A stretch of 6,600 nt of DNA from an uncultured Dechloromonas sp. (GTDB lineage Bacteria > Pseudomonadota > Gammaproteobacteria > Burkholderiales > Rhodocyclaceae), in NCBI GenBank assembly GCA_946477505.1, contig CAMKYP010000220.1, forward strand, positions 1 through 6,600, written 5' to 3'. This document shows, piece after piece, positions 1-5,345 of the stretch. Under the pieces are notes generated by a model. The model was not told the origin of the DNA and searched no databases. It saw only the letters and a list, made by a program, of their open reading frames with translations. A program made the position numbers and the translations under genes. Numbering within the stretch: the stretch's first letter is position 1; each line of letters starts with the position of its first letter.

Positions 1-1328
1 ATATCCGGGATGTAAAAGGCTGGTGGAATACTTGGCGCTGGGTTCTCGTCTGGGTAACGCAGATTCTCTTCTATGGCGCTCCTTGGATTGAGTGGAATGG
101 CCGTCAAGCGGTACTGTTCCATTTAGTCGAGCGCAAGTTCTATCTCTTCGGCTTGGTTTTGTGGCCGCAGGATGTTTTCTATCTGGCACTGCTGCTGATT
201 ATTTCGGCTTACGCGCTGTTTCTGTTTACAGCCATTGCTGGCCGATTGTTTTGTGGATACGCCTGTCCACAGACGGTCTATACGGAAATATTCATGTGGG
301 TGGAGAACCGGATCGAGGGTGATCGTTCAGCAAGGATGAAGCTCGACAAGGGGCCGCTGACGCTACGTAAGTTCGCCCTCAAAGCAGTCAAGCACGCGCT
401 GTGGCTGCTGATTTCGATCTGGACGGGATTCACGCTTGTCGCGTACTTCACGCCCGTTGACGAACTGCTGGCAGCTTTGCCTTACAACTTTTCCGGTTGG
501 GAACTGTTCTGGATATTTTTTTATGGCGGGTTCTGCTATATGCAGGCTGGGTTCTTGCGCGAGCAGGTATGCAAGTACATGTGCCCATACGCTCGTTTCC
601 AGGGCGTGATGTTCGATCCCGATACTCTGGTGATTACCTATGATCCGGAGCGGGGCGAGCCGAGGGGGGCGCGCAAGAAGGGGGGCGATGCGAATGCGCT
701 GGGCGACTGCGTGGATTGTGGTCTTTGCGTGGCGGTTTGCCCCACGGGAATCGATATACGCAAGGGAATCCAATACGAGTGCATTGGTTGTGGCGCCTGT
801 ATCGACGCATGCGATCCGGTCATGGATAAAGTCGGCAAACCACGGGGGCTCATTCGATATACGACCGAGAATGCGCTGGAAAAGCATTTGTCTTCGAAGG
901 AAATCGTCGAGCACATCATGCGCCCTCGTATCCTTTTGTACACGGCAATTCTCGTTGCAATTATCGTGGCATCGATCTGGTCGTTGGCTACACGCGTTCC
1001 GCTCAAGGTCGATGTCATCCGTGATAGATCCATACTGGCTCGCGAAGCCGATGACGGGCGTATCGAAAACGTTTACAACCTCAAGATCATGAATACGACG
1101 GAGGAGCCGAAGCGCTACGCCCTTTCTGTCGAAGGGATTGAAGGAATGGAAATTGTTGGCGATCGTATCGTTGAAGTCGCCAGTGCCGAGAACCACGAGG
1201 TAACGGTCGTTGTGCGCGTACCTGCCGAATCCGGCAAGGCGGGAGCCAATACGATCTATTTTGATATCAAGGCGATGAACCATGACGGGATAGCGGTTCA
1301 TGAAAAAGCCACTTTCCTGATGCCGTGA
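1..1328 (+). CDS. ccoG: Cytochrome c oxidase accessory protein CcoG (FixG/RdxA), 5' end missing
   Basis: The reading frame is open from base 3, showing 441 residues. The family is about 470 long, so roughly 30 N-terminal residues lie outside the window. CcoG is an inner-membrane iron-sulfur protein needed for cbb3 oxidase biogenesis; in Rhodobacter it is reported to reduce Cu(II) to Cu(I) for the oxidase copper centre. Visible features, numbered from base 3: membrane spans near 13-30, 58-80, 131-150, 166-182 and 309-328; a CGYACP motif (C84, C88); a CKYMCP motif (C190, C194); and two 4Fe-4S ferredoxin motifs, C236/C239/C242/C246 and C260/C263/C266/C270. The last ~110 residues form an immunoglobulin-like FixG C-terminal domain, expected to be periplasmic. 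A TTG at 153 could be mistaken for a start, but the protein clearly continues upstream with family-like sequence (WNGRQAVLF). The stop lies one base before the ccoH ATG, so the two are probably translationally coupled. Identification is very secure. Confidence 0.97.
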   Translation, partial: IRDVKGWWNTWRWVLVWVTQILFYGAPWIEWNGRQAVLFHLVERKFYLFGLVLWPQDVFYLALLLIISAYALFLFTAIAGRLFCGYACPQTVYTEIFMWVENRIEGDRSARMKLDKGPLTLRKFALKAVKHALWLLISIWTGFTLVAYFTPVDELLAALPYNFSGWELFWIFFYGGFCYMQAGFLREQVCKYMCPYARFQGVMFDPDTLVITYDPERGEPRGARKKGGDANALGDCVDCGLCVAVCPTGIDIRKGIQYECIGCGACIDACDPVMDKVGKPRGLIRYTTENALEKHLSSKEIVEHIMRPRILLYTAILVAIIVASIWSLATRVPLKVDVIRDRSILAREADDGRIENVYNLKIMNTTEEPKRYALSVEGIEGMEIVGDRIVEVASAENHEVTVVVRVPAESGKAGANTIYFDIKAMNHDGIAVHEKATFLMP

Positions 1329-1329
1329 C

Positions 1330-1851
1330 ATGAGTAATACGATGACCCTACGTAGTGACAATCAGCCTTGGTACAAACAACGTTGGCCTTGGCTACTTAT
1401 GATCGGACCCGGGTTGGTTGTCATTGCCGGTGCGATTACGGTGTGGCTGGCTGTAATCAGCAACGATGGCTTGGTAACGGACGATTATTACAAACAAGGT
1501 CTTGCGGTGAATCAGGCGCTGGAGCGGGATCATCGCGCGGGTAGCTTGGGTTTGCAGGCCGATATCATGCGGGCGGGTAGCGGTGTACGTCTGTTGATCA
1601 GGGGCAACAACGATGTTGTGCTCCCTTCGGCAATTGATCTCAAGCTGGCACATCCAACCCGTGCCGGTCAGGATCAGACAATCGTCATGGCATCGGAAGG
1701 TCAAGGCTTCTATGGTGGAAAGATTACCGGAGAGGTCGTGGGGCGTTGGCTTGTTTCTATCGAAGATCCCGCTGGGCAATGGCGGCTTCATGGGGAGTGG
1801 CAGGCTGACTCGGTGGAGCCACTGCGTCTCATGGCGCAAGCGGGGAAATAG
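1330..1851 (+). CDS. ccoH: cbb3 oxidase assembly protein CcoH (FixH family)
   Basis: This 173-residue protein has a short cytoplasmic N-terminus, one membrane span at about residues 20-43, and a periplasmic domain. The FixH hallmark DDYYKQG follows the span at residues 51-57, and the rest fits the FixH beta-rich domain. FixH/CcoH proteins associate with cbb3 oxidase subunits and are required for assembly or stability of the complex; the exact mechanism is not settled. The ATG at 1330 starts one base after the ccoG stop. An in-frame ATG at 1342 (residue 5) is an alternative, and neither has a clear Shine-Dalgarno, consistent with coupling to ccoG. The ccoI copper ATPase and ccoS genes, often found after ccoH, are not present; a small membrane protein follows instead. 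Confidence 0.93.
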   Translation: MSNTMTLRSDNQPWYKQRWPWLLMIGPGLVVIAGAITVWLAVISNDGLVTDDYYKQGLAVNQALERDHRAGSLGLQADIMRAGSGVRLLIRGNNDVVLPSAIDLKLAHPTRAGQDQTIVMASEGQGFYGGKITGEVVGRWLVSIEDPAGQWRLHGEWQADSVEPLRLMAQAGK

Positions 1852-1864
1852 TTTTTTTGTTACT

Positions 1865-1870
1865 GGGAGG
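1865..1870 (+). promoter_or_regulatory. Ribosome binding site of the small membrane protein gene
   Basis: GGGAGG lies 7 bases before the ATG at 1878. It is the best Shine-Dalgarno sequence in the left half of the window and is the main evidence that the short frame after ccoH is translated. Confidence 0.8.
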
Positions 1871-1877
1871 TGACTTT

Positions 1878-2021
1878 ATGGCATGGGAACTTTTGTTTAG
1901 TAGCGATATCGGTTTGATGAGCCTCGTGGTCATCGTTGGTGTCCTGGTTATTGGCGCCGTGATGGGCAAGATGTATTCAAACAAGATTGACGAAGAGTCT
2001 CGCAAGCTCGGCAACAAGTAA
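1878..2021 (+). CDS. Small single-span membrane protein, DUF3149-like
   Basis: This gene encodes a 47-residue protein of unknown function. It begins MAWELLFSSDIGLMSLVVIV, has one hydrophobic span at about residues 12-31, and ends in a charged tail (KMYSNKIDEESRKLGNK) that probably faces the cytoplasm. Its length, the MAW-x-LF-x(2)-D-x-GLMSL start and the position after ccoGH match my recollection of the DUF3149 family of betaproteobacterial small proteins; I could not run a profile search. It starts 26 bases after ccoH, has a strong ribosome binding site, and is followed within 40-80 bases by a terminator, so it is the last gene of the cco transcript. By analogy with small cbb3 components such as CcoQ and CcoS it may help assemble or stabilise the oxidase, but this is inference from context. 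The reading is secure and the family call is likely. Confidence 0.85.
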   Translation: MAWELLFSSDIGLMSLVVIVGVLVIGAVMGKMYSNKIDEESRKLGNK

Positions 2022-2025
2022 TCCG

Positions 2026-2054
2026 GCTCGCGACCGCCTGCCTCGGGCGGGAGC
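2026..2054 (+). other. Hairpin ahead of the cco terminator
   Basis: GCTC (2026-2029) and CCGCC (2034-2038) can pair with GGCGG (2046-2050) and GAGC (2051-2054), leaving a 4-base bulge and a 7-base loop. No T-tract follows, so it is not a terminator itself. It could protect the 3' end of the cco mRNA. Confidence 0.35.
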
Positions 2055-2060
2055 AAGACA

Positions 2061-2099
2061 AGACCCCTGTTCCAATAGTTTGGGCAGGGGTTTATTTTT
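2061..2099 (+). terminator. Rho-independent terminator of the ccoGH operon
   Basis: ACCCCTG (2063-2069) pairs with CAGGGGT (2085-2091). The stem extends inward through CCAA (2072-2075) and TTGG (2080-2083) past a one-base bulge, and outward by a G-T and an A-T pair. The T-rich tail TTTATTTTT (2091-2099) follows. This ends the ccoG-ccoH-small protein transcript before the TonB-like gene. Confidence 0.88.
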
Positions 2100-2119
2100 C
2101 TGGATGTAATATATGCGGC

Positions 2120-2755
2120 ATGCATCGCGCTTTCTTCATGTCGATTCTTGCTCACGTGCTTGCGATTGTCAGCCTTTTCGAGTTTCGGCCGCTACCTGCT
2201 TATTCACTTCCCGTTTCTAAAGGACAGTCGCTGACTGTCGATTTTGTCCGTTTGAAGGCCCCAGCGGTTGTCGCGCCGAATCCGCAGCACAATATACCTA
2301 CTAGCGCCTCGGTTACCGAGCGTCATTCGGAGAGGGGCGTGCTGTCTACCTCGAGCGGCGAACGGCGATCGTTCGGTGCGCAGGCACTGGCTGTTGGCGA
2401 GCTTAATGGTCTGGGTATTCCTCCGGTTGCGACCGAAAAGGGCTTGGCTGGCTTGCCGGTCGAGCTTGAAAGCGAGTACCGCCTCAACATTGCACGTGAG
2501 TTGCGCCGGGCCAGAACCGTGTCGCAAGTAAAGGATGAGTTGAGGTATGAGGGGAGTGTCCGTCTCACCATTTCGTACTGGGCTGGATTGCATTTGCCGG
2601 TGGTGTCGCTTGATCGATCGAGCGGCGATCCCGAGCTTGATGAAATGGCCCTGTCCAGTCTGAATAGTGCTGTAGCACGGGTGCGGCTACCCGGGCCGGC
2701 CATCGGCTGGGGCTTCAGCGTGCCATACGTGGTCGAATATTGCCGGGAATGCTAG
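2120..2755 (+). CDS. TonB-like energy transducer protein
   Basis: This 211-residue protein has TonB architecture: an N-terminal signal anchor (residues 4-20), a periplasmic linker of about 90 residues, and a TonB-type C-terminal domain (about 117-207) with the characteristic SSGDPELDEMAL stretch at 167-177. TonB proteins transmit proton motive force from ExbB/ExbD to outer-membrane receptors. The anchor carries S8-x3-H12, the spacing of the Ser16/His20 pair in the E. coli TonB anchor that is needed for coupling to ExbB/ExbD, which supports a real energised TonB and the upstream start. Unusual points are the short linker without Pro-Glu/Pro-Lys repeats, the lack of exbB or exbD on either side, and the C-terminus CREC with two cysteines (208, 211). 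No good Shine-Dalgarno is visible; a TAATAT at 2107-2112 could be a -10 box giving an almost leaderless mRNA, but no -35 is evident. An in-frame ATG at 2138 is possible but would place S and H unusually close to the N-terminus. The substrate is unknown. Confidence 0.8.
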   Translation: MHRAFFMSILAHVLAIVSLFEFRPLPAYSLPVSKGQSLTVDFVRLKAPAVVAPNPQHNIPTSASVTERHSERGVLSTSSGERRSFGAQALAVGELNGLGIPPVATEKGLAGLPVELESEYRLNIARELRRARTVSQVKDELRYEGSVRLTISYWAGLHLPVVSLDRSSGDPELDEMALSSLNSAVARVRLPGPAIGWGFSVPYVVEYCREC

Positions 2756-2760
2756 GCTGC

Positions 2761-3318
2761 TTACAGTGGTGCCAGAACCGCTTCATGAAAGGCGTAGCGC
2801 TGGCTTTCACGGTCGGCGAGGTAGTGTTCCAGGCAAAGGCTGACACTGCGAAATGCAAGATCGTGCCATGGGATTTCGTTGGGGGGGATCAGCCGTACTT
2901 CGAGGCTCTCTTCTCCTGCCAGAACCTCGGGGGTACGCAGCTTTCCGCGATAGAAGAGGTGGACCTGATTGATGTGGGGAATATTGACCATGGCGAATGG
3001 TGCATCTATCGCGACATCAGCTCCCGCTTCCTCTCGGGTTTCACGGCAGGCGGCCTCGACCGTGGTTTCGCCGTTTTCCATGAAGCCGCCAGGAAGTGTC
3101 CAGTAGCCATGGCGCGGTTCGATGGCGCGTCGGCACATCAGGATACGGCCTTGCCATTCAGCTACGCAGCAGACGACGAGGCGCGGGTTTTCATAATGGA
3201 TGTGGCCGCAAGTGCCGCAGACGTGTCGTGGAAGACTGTCGCCGACGGGTACGGCGAGCGAGACGCTGGAGCCGCATCGAACACAAAATTGAATCACAAC
3301 AACCCCAGAGCATTTCAC
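2761..3318 (-). CDS. Nudix hydrolase with N-terminal zinc ribbon
   Basis: This is a cytoplasmic hydrolase of a nucleoside-diphosphate-linked compound; the substrate is not determined (ADP-ribose or NADH-like compounds are plausible). The 185-residue protein starts with a zinc ribbon (C12, C15, C34, C37) and continues into a Nudix fold. The Nudix box spans residues 78-100: G78-x5-E84-x7-R92-E93-T-R-E96-E97-x-G99. E93, E96 and E97 are the expected metal-binding glutamates. The motifs RAIEPRHGYWTLPGGFMENGE and PHINQVHLFYRG are typical of a common proteobacterial zinc-ribbon Nudix family. The ATG at 3318 gives seven residues more than a GTG at 3297, which would start VIQFCVRCG and fits the family N-terminus better; the start is uncertain. 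The gene converges on the TonB-like gene, with stop codons 5 bp apart. A 7-C tract in the coding strand (2881-2887) encodes IPPN. Confidence 0.92.
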   Translation of the reverse strand: MKCSGVVVIQFCVRCGSSVSLAVPVGDSLPRHVCGTCGHIHYENPRLVVCCVAEWQGRILMCRRAIEPRHGYWTLPGGFMENGETTVEAACRETREEAGADVAIDAPFAMVNIPHINQVHLFYRGKLRTPEVLAGEESLEVRLIPPNEIPWHDLAFRSVSLCLEHYLADRESQRYAFHEAVLAPL

Positions 3319-3348
3319 AGTTGATCGAGTTTATCACCTTGCACCCCT

Positions 3349-3388
3349 AGTGCCCGGAATTGCCCTCGTGACGGGCATTTCTTTCTTT
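3349..3388 (+). terminator. Hairpin with T-rich tail upstream of motA (possible terminator)
   Basis: AGTGCCCG (3349-3356) can pair with CGGGCATT (3372-3379), including a G-T pair, followed by the pyrimidine run TTTCTTTCTTT (3378-3388). An alternative smaller stem is TGCCC (3361-3365) with GGGCA (3373-3377). No + strand gene ends here except the TonB-like gene 600 bases upstream, so it could stop antisense read-through across the Nudix gene. The tail is interrupted by C residues, so termination would be moderate at best. Confidence 0.4.
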
Positions 3389-3416
3389 GCACTCCGGCAA
3401 TTCATGTGGCTACAAT
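3387..3416 (+). promoter_or_regulatory. Candidate sigma70 promoter of the motAB operon
   Basis: TTGCAC (3387-3392, -35) and TACAAT (3411-3416, -10) are separated by 18 bases; each matches the sigma70 consensus in four or five of six positions. Transcription would start near 3423, giving a leader of about 57 bases. I found no convincing sigma28 flagellar promoter (TAAA-N15-GCCGATAA) upstream of motA, although such promoters drive mot genes in enteric bacteria. Confidence 0.55.
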
Positions 3417-3442
3417 AGCGGCAATCAATGCTGGGATGGATT

Positions 3443-3474
3443 TGCGCCGGCTTGCTTGCCAGCGCACGGGGGGG
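3443..3474 (+). promoter_or_regulatory. motA leader hairpin and G-tract ribosome binding site
   Basis: TGCGC (3443-3447) pairs with GCGCA (3462-3466), and GGC (3449-3451) with GCC (3458-3460), around one C-A mismatch and a 6-base loop. The hairpin ends one base before a run of seven G residues (3468-3474) that, with the following A, forms the Shine-Dalgarno 5 bases before the motA ATG. The structure could influence ribosome access; this is inferred from position only. Confidence 0.5.
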
Positions 3475-3479
3475 ATTGA

Positions 3480-4337
3480 ATGTTTTTGATCGTCGGGTAT
3501 GTCATTATTTTGGCTTCGGCTCTGGGGACCTATGCGATCCACGGTAGTCTGCTCGCTCTTTGGGTTCCGACCGAGTATGTTGCCATCATCGGCTTGACGA
3601 TCGGTTATTTTGTCGCGGCCAACAACATCACGGTCATCAAGGCCACTGTCGCGGCAGTTCCTGGAATACTGAAAGGTTCGAAGTTCAACAAGGCCTTTTA
3701 TATTGACGCCTTGGCAATGCTGTTCGAAGTACTTGCCAAGGTTCGTAAAGAGGGATTGATGTCCATCGATGGCGACATCGAGAATCCTGAAGCAAGCCCG
3801 ATATTTTCCAAGTATCCGAATCTGGTTCATGATCACCACATCATGGAGTTCGTCACCGATTATCTGCGGATGATGGTGGGGGGCAACCTGAATACGGTCG
3901 AAATCGAGAGCCTGATGGACGTCGAACTGGAGACCCATCACCACGAGGCTGCCGAGCCGGGGCATGTCGTGTCGGCAGTGGCAGGTGCTGTGCCAGCATT
4001 CGGTATCGTCGTTGCAGTGATGGGCGTGGTGAACGTGATGGGATCGGTTGGTTCGCCTCCTGCTGTCCTTGGCAAAATGATCGGGGGAGCCCTTGTCGGT
4101 ACCTTCCTCGGTATTTTGATCTCCTATGGCTTTGTAGAGCCGGTTGCCAAGCTGCTCGAACAGAAAGCGGCGGAAGAAGGGACCATATACAAGTGCATCA
4201 AAATGGTGCTGCTGGCCTCGATGTCTGGCTATGCGCCTCAGGTTGCGATCGAGTTCGGGCGCAAGACACTCGATTCCCATTCGCGCCCCAGCTTCCGTGA
4301 GCTGGAGGATGAGTTGAAGGCCCGCAAGGGCAAGTAA
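3480..4337 (+). CDS. motA: Flagellar motor stator protein MotA
   Basis: MotA forms the inner-membrane ring of the stator that, with MotB, converts proton flow into torque on the rotor protein FliG. The protein has 285 residues (E. coli 295) with four membrane spans at about 2-20, 30-50, 168-188 and 198-220, and a large cytoplasmic loop between spans 2 and 3. Aligned by eye to E. coli MotA, R89 corresponds to the FliG-contacting R90, D97 replaces E98 (conservative), and P172 and P221 match the conserved prolines 173 and 222. The motifs DIENP (99-103) and NGYAP-like SGYAPQVAIEFGRKTL (249-264) are characteristic of the E. coli-type subfamily. The G-rich ribosome binding site supports this start. 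motB follows after 26 bases, so they are cotranscribed but do not overlap as in E. coli. Confidence 0.97.
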   Translation: MFLIVGYVIILASALGTYAIHGSLLALWVPTEYVAIIGLTIGYFVAANNITVIKATVAAVPGILKGSKFNKAFYIDALAMLFEVLAKVRKEGLMSIDGDIENPEASPIFSKYPNLVHDHHIMEFVTDYLRMMVGGNLNTVEIESLMDVELETHHHEAAEPGHVVSAVAGAVPAFGIVVAVMGVVNVMGSVGSPPAVLGKMIGGALVGTFLGILISYGFVEPVAKLLEQKAAEEGTIYKCIKMVLLASMSGYAPQVAIEFGRKTLDSHSRPSFRELEDELKARKGK

Positions 4338-4363
4338 GCTTGCCTAAACACTGAGCCGATTCG

Positions 4364-5311
4364 ATGAGCGATGATTCCACACGCCCTATAGTCATCAAAC
4401 GCAAGAAGGTTGTCGCCGGAGGCGGGCATGGGGGGGCCTGGAAGATCGCCTATGCCGACTTCGTTACGGCAATGATGGCTTTCTTCCTGTTGATGTGGTT
4501 GCTCGGCTCGACAGCGAAGGGCGACCTGCAGGGGATCGCCGAGTTTTTCCAGAACCCGCTGAAGGTTTCCCAGCAGGGTGGCAGCGGATCGGGGGATGCA
4601 ACCAGTGTGTTGCAGGGCGGCGGTAAGGATTTGACGCGCCAGGCGGGGCAGGTCAAGCGAGGTGAGGTAGAGGCTAAAAAATCCACTTCGTTCTCCAAGG
4701 AGGCCCAAGCCGAGTTTCGTCGCCAAGAGCAGGAGCGTCTCGAAACCTTGAAGGCCGAAATCGAGAAAATGATCGAGAAAAGCCCGCAGTTGGCGCAATT
4801 CAAGAAACAGATGTTGCTCGATATCACCTCGGAAGGATTGCGCATCCAGATCGTCGATGAGCAGAACAGACCGATGTTTGACTCAAGTAGCGCCGATCTC
4901 AAGCCGTATACAAGGGATATCCTTCGTCAGATTGGCAAGGCCTTGAATGGCGTGCAAAACCGGATCAGTCTTGCCGGTCATACTGATGCGGCGCAATTTG
5001 CTGGTGGCGACAAGGGGTTTTCCAATTGGGAGCTGTCTTCCAATCGCGCCAACGCGTCGCGACGCGAACTGGTGCTGGGCGGCATGGATGACAGCAAGGT
5101 ATTGCGAGTGGTTGGTTTAGCTTCAACGGTGCTGTTCGACAAAAACGATCCGCTGAGTTCAATCAATCGTCGTATCAGCATTGTCGTGCTCAACAAAAAA
5201 ACGGAACAGGCCATCCTGCACGAGGAGGGGCCTGAATCCGAGGTGGGTGGTGAAGAGTCGTTGCCCGAAGGGCTTAAATTGCCGGGTATCGGCAAGGGTA
5301 CTGCTGGCTGA
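4364..5311 (+). CDS. motB: Flagellar motor stator protein MotB
   Basis: MotB anchors the stator to peptidoglycan and carries the proton-binding aspartate. The protein has 315 residues. A basic cytoplasmic N-terminus is followed by one membrane span (about 29-49) containing D32 within AYADFVTAMMAF, the equivalent of the essential E. coli Asp32. A plug-like amphipathic segment follows (about 53-66, AEFFQNPLK), then a charged coiled-coil linker (about 110-145) and an OmpA-like peptidoglycan-binding domain (about 150-276). In that domain GHTD (D208) and the NRAN arginine (R228) match the peptidoglycan-contacting positions. The sequence closely tracks E. coli MotB, including EGLRIQI, QNRPMF and SNWELS, indicating a proton-type stator. 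The ATG at 4364 has only a weak ribosome binding site (GAG at 4353-4355), suggesting dependence on upstream translation. A 7-G run (4430-4436) lies in the coding sequence. Confidence 0.97.
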   Translation: MSDDSTRPIVIKRKKVVAGGGHGGAWKIAYADFVTAMMAFFLLMWLLGSTAKGDLQGIAEFFQNPLKVSQQGGSGSGDATSVLQGGGKDLTRQAGQVKRGEVEAKKSTSFSKEAQAEFRRQEQERLETLKAEIEKMIEKSPQLAQFKKQMLLDITSEGLRIQIVDEQNRPMFDSSSADLKPYTRDILRQIGKALNGVQNRISLAGHTDAAQFAGGDKGFSNWELSSNRANASRRELVLGGMDDSKVLRVVGLASTVLFDKNDPLSSINRRISIVVLNKKTEQAILHEEGPESEVGGEESLPEGLKLPGIGKGTAG

Positions 5312-5334
5312 CTCGCCGACGCTTGCCGAATCAC

Positions 5335-5340
5335 AGGGAG
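5335..5340 (+). promoter_or_regulatory. Ribosome binding site of the receptor-like gene
   Basis: GGGAG at about 5336-5340, with a preceding A, lies 5 bases before the ATG at 5346. It decides this start over upstream in-frame codons, which would overlap the end of motB without a ribosome binding site. Confidence 0.75.
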
Positions 5341-5345
5341 AGTGG

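Noticed and set aside
363..1361. 332-residue open frame on the minus strand over ccoG
   Set aside because: It has no domain or ribosome binding site and lies fully antisense to a highly conserved gene.
1829..2155. 108-residue open frame on the minus strand across the small membrane protein gene
   Set aside because: It runs backwards through the terminator and the well-supported small gene and shows no protein-like features.
2740..3324. 194-residue open frame on the plus strand over the Nudix gene
   Set aside because: The minus-strand frame has an intact zinc ribbon and Nudix box; the plus frame has no motif.
3321..3335. FNR/Anr-like half site TTGAT before the Nudix gene
   Set aside because: Only the left half matches TTGAT-N4-ATCAA; the right half has no dyad symmetry.
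3402..4280. 292-residue open frame on the minus strand over motA
   Set aside because: Its composition is rich in His, Arg and Gln with no recognisable domain, and it mirrors the strongly conserved motA on the other strand, so it is a codon-usage shadow.
4335..4362. Possible sigma28 promoter between motA and motB (TAAG ... GCCGATTC)
   Set aside because: The -35 and -10 elements both have mismatches and the spacing is one base too long. The match to TAAA-N15-GCCGATAA is too weak in a 26-base gap inside an operon.
2881..4436. Seven-G/C runs in the Nudix gene (2881-2887) and motB (4430-4436) as phase-variation switches
   Set aside because: Both encode conserved in-frame residues (IPPN and HGGAW), and about one such run per strand is expected by chance at this GC content.
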